Origin: an uncultured bacterium
GTDB taxonomy: Bacteria > Bacillota > Clostridia > Oscillospirales > Oscillospiraceae
Length of the DNA: 8,697 nt
Direction of reading: 5' to 3'
Assembly (NCBI GenBank): GCA_949288405.1
Contig: CASEKM010000131.1
Coordinates: forward strand, 1 to 8,697
The position numbers and the translations under genes are program-made. Every line of letters begins with the position of its first letter. Position 1 is the first letter of the stretch. Of the stretch, positions 5,425-8,697 are shown one piece after another. Below the pieces are notes generated by a model. That model did no database searches. It was given only the letters and a program-made list of their open reading frames with translations, and was not told the DNA's origin.

Positions 5425-6498
5425 TTACAGGTAGAGGCTGTCAAATTTCATCAGGATGGCGGCCACCTCCGCCCGGCTGGCGGGGTCGCCGGGCCGGAGC
5501 AGCCCCTCCGCCGAGGGGGAGATGAGGCCGTTGGCCGCCGCCCAGGACACCGCCTCCTGGGCCCAGGAGGCCGTCTGTCCCCCGTCGCCGTAGGCGGACA
5601 GGTCCGCCGCCCCGGTGAGGGACAGGCCCAGATACTGCCGGGCGAAGCTGTGGAGCATCACCAGCAGCTGCTGCCGGGTGACGCTCTCCTCCGGGGAGAA
5701 GGTGTCCGCCCCGGTGCCCGAGGCGATCCCCCGGGAGACGCCCCACCGCACATAGGAGGCGTACCAGCTGTCCGCCGGCACGTCTGCAAAGGACGCCTGG
5801 GCCTGGGACAGCTCCCCCTCCGGCGAGCCGGCCAGGCGGTACATCACGGTGACCAGCATGGCCCGGTTCATGGGCAGGCCGGGAGAGAAGGCGTCGGCGC
5901 TGGTGCCGGAAAACAGCCCGCCCTCATAGGCGTACTGCACCGCGCTCTCATACCAGTCCCCCGACGCCACGTCCACAAAGGGCAGCGCCTGGGTCCCGGC
6001 GTCCGTAAAGGTATAGCTCCCCTGGAGGCCCAGGTACATGGCCCCGGAGCGCACCGCCAGGGCGGCGGAGGTGTCCTCCCCCACCAGATAGCGGTGGCCC
6101 GGCGTCAGCCGGGTGCCGGAGGGGACCGCCGTCCCGTCGGTCACGTCGATCACCGCCCCGCTGTGGGCCACTTCCGCCGTGCCGGCGTACACCACCACCC
6201 CGGAGCCGGTGGGCAGGGTGAGCAGATCCCCCTGGGAGAAGGTGCGGCTCTGGAAGTCGGCGCTGTACAGGCCGGACCCGGCCTCCCCCTGGGTCAGTCC
6301 GGCGGCCTGGTCATAGGCCTCCTCCAGGGCGCTGTCGTTGATCTCCTCCATCCTGCTCTGGGCTTTGGGGAGGAAGGTCTCCATCAAATAGCTCAGGGAG
6401 ACCAGGCTGTCGCCCCCTCCCGCGGCCAGGGCCCCCCCGGCTAACACCGCCGTCAGCCCCAGCAGGCACAGGGCCAGGCGGAATTTATGGCGTCTCAT
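5425..6498 (-). CDS. Exported S-layer homology (SLH) domain protein
   Basis: A 357-residue secreted protein predicted to bind the cell wall. Residues 1-26 are a signal peptide: basic MRRHKFR, then a hydrophobic core ending in G-A-L-A, with cleavage expected near 26. Residues 27-165 form an uncharacterised region starting GGDSLVSLSYLMETFLP, with a probable beta-rich part (LLTLPTGSGVVVYAG, GAVIDVTDGT, HRYLVGEDT). Three SLH repeats follow at about 172-222 (FVDVASGDWY), 236-290 (SFADVPADSWY) and 299-352 (DLSAYGDGGQTASWAQEAV). SLH repeats bind secondary polymers of the peptidoglycan; whether this serves as a structural S-layer or accessory wall protein is unknown. The ATG overlaps the rex stop as ATGA, and the purine-rich end of rex (GGAGGAG, 11 nt upstream) supplies the ribosome site. 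The pairing with rex suggests co-regulation, not a shown functional link. Confidence 0.88.
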   Translation of the reverse strand: MRRHKFRLALCLLGLTAVLAGGALAAGGGDSLVSLSYLMETFLPKAQSRMEEINDSALEEAYDQAAGLTQGEAGSGLYSADFQSRTFSQGDLLTLPTGSGVVVYAGTAEVAHSGAVIDVTDGTAVPSGTRLTPGHRYLVGEDTSAALAVRSGAMYLGLQGSYTFTDAGTQALPFVDVASGDWYESAVQYAYEGGLFSGTSADAFSPGLPMNRAMLVTVMYRLAGSPEGELSQAQASFADVPADSWYASYVRWGVSRGIASGTGADTFSPEESVTRQQLLVMLHSFARQYLGLSLTGAADLSAYGDGGQTASWAQEAVSWAAANGLISPSAEGLLRPGDPASRAEVAAILMKFDSLYL

Positions 6499-7157
6499 GG
6501 TTCGCTCTGCTCCTCCTCTCCGTCCTCCCGCTGGGAGATCATGTAGCTCAGGGCCAGCAGGCTGTCGGAAAAATGTACGCTCTCCACCACCACGTCCGCC
6601 CCCGGGAAGGAGAGCTCGCAGTTGGTAAAGTTCCAGATCCCCCGGACTCCGGCGGCTACCAGCCGCTCCCCCATGGCCTGGGCGGCGGATTTGGGCACCG
6701 TCAGCAGGCCCACGTGGACCGCGTGCCGGGATAAAAAGTCCTCCAGGGTGTCCGCGTGGTACACCGGCACTCCGGCGATCTGGGTGCCCACGGTGCGCTC
6801 CTGCACGTCGAAGGCGGCCAGAAGCTGAAAGCCGTTGCTGGAGAATTTGAAATTTTCAATGAGGGCCCGGCCCAGGTTGCCCGCCCCCAGCACCACAATG
6901 GTGTGGCCCCGGCTGATGCCCAGGATCTCCCCGATCTGCTCCTTGAGCACGTCCACCTTATAGCCGTAGCCCTGCTGGCCGAAGCCGCCGAAGCAGAACA
7001 GGTCCTGGCGGATCTGGGAGGCGGTGAGCCCCATGGATTTGCCCAGGGCGCTGGAGGAGATGCGCACCACCCCCTTGCGCTGGAGCTCCGACAGCTGCCG
7101 GTAGTATCGGGGCAGGCGGCGGATCACCGCAGTGGATACCTTGGAGTTTCGCTTCAT
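6495..7157 (-). CDS. rex: Redox-sensing transcriptional repressor Rex
   Basis: Rex is a dimeric repressor that leaves its operators when NADH rises relative to NAD+, inducing fermentation and NADH-oxidising genes in anaerobes. The 220-residue protein is complete. The N-terminal winged helix (about 7-80) has V-I-R-R-L-P-R-Y-Y-R, V-R-I-S-S, G-L-T-A-S-Q-I-R-Q-D-L and the hallmark FGGFGQQGYGY. The Rossmann domain carries the NAD(H) loop GAGNLG at 91-96. The C-terminal swap region reads W-N-F-T-N-C-E-L, then V-V-E-S-V-H-F-S-D-S-L-L-A-L-S-Y. AAGGGGGG lies 5 nt before the ATG. The last residues, REDGEEEQSEP, form an acidic tail whose codons also make the ribosome site of the next gene. I see no match to the usual Rex operator (TTGTGAA-like inverted repeat) at its own promoter or elsewhere in the window, so targets and autoregulation are not evident. 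Confidence 0.96.
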   Translation of the reverse strand: MKRNSKVSTAVIRRLPRYYRQLSELQRKGVVRISSSALGKSMGLTASQIRQDLFCFGGFGQQGYGYKVDVLKEQIGEILGISRGHTIVVLGAGNLGRALIENFKFSSNGFQLLAAFDVQERTVGTQIAGVPVYHADTLEDFLSRHAVHVGLLTVPKSAAQAMGERLVAAGVRGIWNFTNCELSFPGADVVVESVHFSDSLLALSYMISQREDGEEEQSEP

Positions 7158-7197
7158 AGGCTCCCCCCTTCTTTCTCTGATATTTTGGATTAGTAGT

Positions 7198-7226
7198 AGT
7201 TTACTCTATCTCCGCCTCCCTGTCAA
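7198..7226 (-). promoter_or_regulatory. Promoter of the rex-SLH operon
   Basis: On the minus strand, TTGACA (7226-7221) is a perfect -35 and TAAACT (7203-7198) a fair -10, spaced by 17 bp. The start of transcription would fall near 7191, in an AT-rich stretch containing ACTACTACTAA, giving a leader of about 35 nt. The promoter lies between this operon and the terminator of the monophosphatase gene, so rex is transcribed independently. Confidence 0.75.
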
Positions 7227-7246
7227 ATCCCGGTTTTCAGGGGCGC

Positions 7247-7275
7247 AAAACGGCGCCTGGTGACCCAGGCGCCGT
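7247..7275 (-). terminator. Intrinsic terminator of the monophosphatase gene
   Basis: Read on the minus strand, the perfect 11-bp stem ACGGCGCCTGG / CCAGGCGCCGT (7275-7265 with 7260-7250) encloses GTCA and is followed by T residues (7250-7247). It begins 4 nt after the stop codon of the monophosphatase gene. Confidence 0.85.
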
Positions 7276-7279
7276 CTCC

Positions 7280-8077
7280 TTATCCTCCGGCCCGCTCTGC
7301 CGGGAAATAGTCCCCCAGGACCGCCTCCAGCACCTCCCGGGCGTTGGCCGCCAGGACAGTGGTGCGCCGGTCCAGGGGGAGGGGCTCCCCCTCCAGGGTG
7401 CACAGCGCCCCGCCCGCCTCCCGGAGGATGATCCGGGCGGCGTTGTGGTCCCAGGGGCAGGAGCGGACGGCCAAAAACAGGTCGGCCTCCCCCGCCGCCA
7501 GGGCGCACAGCTCCAGGGCCACCGAGCCCAGGCTGCGCACCCCGCGCACCTCCCGGGCCAGCCGGAGGGCCCCCGTCCGCCAGGGGTTCTCCTGAAAGAA
7601 GGTGGCGGGTACCCCCGGAGCGGCCAGGAGCAGCTGGGGCACCGCCCGGCGCCGGGAGGTGCCCAGGGGGGTCTCGTCCCGCCAGGCCCCCTCCCCCGCC
7701 TTGGCCCAGAACAGGGCGGGGCGCTCCACGTCCAGCACCAGGCCGAACAGGGGCTCCTCCCCCCGCCAGCAGCCCACGGACACGGCGTAGTTCCGGTGCT
7801 GGCTGACAAAGTTGGTGGTGCCGTCGATGGGGTCCAGATACCAGGTGCACCCCCCGGTCCCCGGGTTGTCCGCCGGGTACTCCTCCCCCACGATGGCGTC
7901 CCCGGGAAAGGCGGCCAAGATCCCCCGGCGGAGGAACTGCTCCGTCTCCCGGTCCCACCGGGTCACCAGGTCCTGGTACCCCGTCTTGCAGCCCACCTCG
8001 TCCTCCCGCAGGCTGCTGTTCCGCAGCGCCTCTCCGGCCTCCAGCACCAGCGCCCGTGCCAAATCAAATCGTTCCAT
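7280..8077 (-). CDS. Inositol monophosphatase family protein (SuhB-like)
   Basis: A 265-residue metal-dependent phosphatase of the IMPase family, which hydrolyses small phosphate monoesters such as inositol-1-phosphate or, in relatives, histidinol phosphate or PAP. All metal-site motifs are visible: GEE at 64-66, DPIDGTTNF at 82-90 (Asp82 and Asp85), and WDHNAARIILREAGG with Asp210. K-T-G-Y-Q-D-L-V-T at 31-39 and V-R-S-L-G-S-V-A-L-E-L at 180-190 are also family features. The exact substrate cannot be told from sequence. The start at 8077 is chosen because family homology begins there and a GGCGGAGG site lies just upstream. The frame stays open to 8230, but that extension covers the promoter and has no family character. 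The gene is a single transcription unit with its own promoter, a dyad near the transcription start and an intrinsic terminator. Confidence 0.92.
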   Translation of the reverse strand: MERFDLARALVLEAGEALRNSSLREDEVGCKTGYQDLVTRWDRETEQFLRRGILAAFPGDAIVGEEYPADNPGTGGCTWYLDPIDGTTNFVSQHRNYAVSVGCWRGEEPLFGLVLDVERPALFWAKAGEGAWRDETPLGTSRRRAVPQLLLAAPGVPATFFQENPWRTGALRLAREVRGVRSLGSVALELCALAAGEADLFLAVRSCPWDHNAARIILREAGGALCTLEGEPLPLDRRTTVLAANAREVLEAVLGDYFPAERAGG

Positions 8078-8094
8078 ACTCCTCCGCCTCTCAA

Positions 8095-8123
8095 GTGTTT
8101 TGCTGTACCGTCCAGCAAAACAC
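8095..8123. promoter_or_regulatory. Operator-like 11-bp dyad over the monophosphatase promoter
   Basis: GTGTTTTGCTG (8095-8105) and CAGCAAAACAC (8113-8123) are perfect inverted repeats separated by 7 bp. Unlike other palindromes here it is AT-rich. It overlaps the inferred -10 and is centred at about the expected transcription start, a typical place for a repressor operator. It would also form a hairpin in the leader, ending 17 nt before the ATG. No known binding site is recognised. Confidence 0.55.
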
Positions 8124-8142
8124 ATTTTGGCGGCGCTGTCAA
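8114..8142 (-). promoter_or_regulatory. Promoter of the monophosphatase gene
   Basis: On the minus strand, TTGACA (8142-8137) is a perfect -35. With 17-bp spacing the -10 would be TTTGCT (8119-8114), a weak match. A TGT directly before it gives an extended -10 that could compensate. A perfect dyad covers the -10 and start region. Confidence 0.5.
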
Positions 8143-8190
8143 GGGTTTTTTGCCCGTTTTCCTTGTCCTGCCCACCATCAGGACGGTCTA

Positions 8191-8223
8191 AGGGGCGGTC
8201 CGCCCCCTGGCGGTCCCGCCCCT
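8191..8223 (-). terminator. Hairpin after the HAD phosphatase gene, weak terminator
   Basis: Read on the minus strand, AGGGGCGG-GA-CCGCC-AGGG-GGCGG-A-CCGCCCCT folds as an 8-bp plus 5-bp stem with a small internal loop and a 4-nt loop. It begins 3 nt after the stop codon of the HAD gene. Only TTAG follows, so the T-run is poor. Position directly after the gene supports a role in ending or stabilising the transcript. Confidence 0.5.
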
Positions 8224-8226
8224 CGC

Positions 8227-8697
8227 TCAAATCAACCTTGCCGCGGCCTCCGGCAGCTCCTCCGGGCGGGAGATGAGGAGCTCAGCCCCCTCCAGCTCCT
8301 CGGGAGCGCCGTAGCCGTACCGGCAGCCCACAAAGGGCAGCCCGTGCCGCCGGGCCAGCTCCCGGTCGGAGGCCCGGTCCCCCACCGCCGCGTAGTTCCC
8401 GGGAAAGTCCCGCCGGATGACGGAAAACAGCGCCCCTTTGGAGGGCCAGCCGTAGTCCTCGGTGCAGTAGAGGCCGTCAAAGTACCGCCCCAGCTGGAAG
8501 GCCCGCGCATGGGCCTCCAGATAGGCCCGCTGGCAGTTGCTCAGAAGGATCAGGGAGCACCCCATCCCCCGCAGCTTCTCCAGCGCCTCGGGCACGCCGG
8601 GGTACAGCCGGGCCTCCCCGGCGGCGGTGAGGCGGAGCATCTCCCCCTCGATCTGCTTGGCGCACCCCTCCCGCACCGCCCGGGGCAGGTCGGGGGC
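8227..8697 (-). CDS. HAD family hydrolase (phosphoglycolate phosphatase-like), 5' end outside window
   Basis: The last 156 residues of a haloacid dehalogenase-superfamily phosphatase. The frame is open to the window edge, so the start lies beyond 8697; a GTG at 8676 is in frame but unlikely as a start. Visible are motif II (I-L-L-S-N, with Ser), the motif III Lys in W-P-S-K-G-A-L-F, and motif IV VGDRASDRELA, with Asp residues for Mg2+. R-H-G-L-P-F-V-G-C-R-Y-G-Y-G follows, as in Gph-type enzymes. P-G-V-P-E-A-L-E-K-L before motif II is also typical. The N-terminal DxD motif with the nucleophilic Asp is not in the window, so activity and subclass cannot be judged. Substrate unknown. A hairpin follows the stop, and the next gene has its own promoter 84 nt downstream, so the two are probably separate units. 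Confidence 0.82.
   Translation of the reverse strand, partial: APDLPRAVREGCAKQIEGEMLRLTAAGEARLYPGVPEALEKLRGMGCSLILLSNCQRAYLEAHARAFQLGRYFDGLYCTEDYGWPSKGALFSVIRRDFPGNYAAVGDRASDRELARRHGLPFVGCRYGYGAPEELEGAELLISRPEELPEAAARLI

Noticed and set aside
5650..6444. 264-residue open frame on the plus strand opposite the SLH gene
   Set aside because: The minus-strand SLH protein has a signal peptide and three repeats. The plus frame is a His/Gly-rich shadow.
7158..7246. Rex operator in the rex promoter region
   Set aside because: The AT-rich stretch with ACTACTACTAA has no inverted repeat resembling the known Rex site. The shared TTAGTAGTA near the ABC promoter is too short to mean much.
7445..8191. 248-residue plus-strand frame opposite the monophosphatase gene
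   Set aside because: It lies antisense to intact DPIDGTTNF and WD metal-site motifs and has no family features.
8078..8230. N-terminal extension of the monophosphatase to 8230
   Set aside because: It would span the promoter and dyad and the hairpin after the HAD gene, with no IMPase character.
1..8697. CRISPR arrays, tRNA or rRNA genes, transposases, phage or defence genes
   Set aside because: I looked on both strands and saw no regularly spaced repeats, cloverleaf candidates or relevant protein motifs. The repeats present are short intergenic palindromes only.

Overview
The window looks like ordinary chromosome from a high-GC, anaerobic, spore-forming Firmicute of the Oscillospiraceae type (Flavonifractor, Lawsonibacter or Intestinimonas-like). 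The reasons are the GC-rich coding DNA with Bacillota-style Shine-Dalgarno sites, a YlmC/YmxH-family sporulation gene, a classical Rex redox repressor, three-repeat S-layer homology (SLH) domains, and short GC-rich palindromic intergenic repeats. The taxon is inferred from protein style only; no rRNA or marker gene is present.

Layout. Positions 1-241 hold a hairpin at the window edge and a strong sigma-A-like promoter (154-183). From 242 to 2704 on the plus strand lies a polar amino acid ABC importer operon: substrate-binding lipoprotein (with a frameshift near 317), permease, and ATPase, closed by a perfect intrinsic terminator (2721-2756). Positions 2757-3098 hold a block of palindromic repeats and a possible sporulation promoter in front of a small PRC-barrel gene of the YlmC/YmxH family (3099-3365). 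From 3427 onward all genes are on the minus strand. Enzyme I of the PTS (3427-5049) converges on the YlmC gene. A 375-base gap (5050-5424) carries the Enzyme I promoter and leader, plus a possible 33-residue Gly/Cys-rich mini-protein. Next come an exported SLH protein (5425-6498) translationally coupled to rex (6495-7157), an inositol monophosphatase-family gene (7280-8077) with its own terminator and a promoter overlapped by a strong dyad, and the 3' part of a HAD phosphatase gene (8227-8697) that runs off the window.

How the genes work together. The three ABC genes form one transport system. Rex and the SLH protein share one transcript and an ATGA stop/start overlap, so a cytosolic NADH/NAD+ sensor is co-produced with a cell-surface protein. 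Enzyme I, the YlmC-like protein, the monophosphatase and the HAD enzyme appear to be separate transcription units.

I found no rRNA, tRNA, CRISPR array, transposase, phage gene or defence system. The points most worth a second look are the frameshift in the binding protein, the rex-SLH coupling, the 11-bp dyad over the monophosphatase promoter, the mini-protein, and the repeat block. None amounts to an obviously new biological system.
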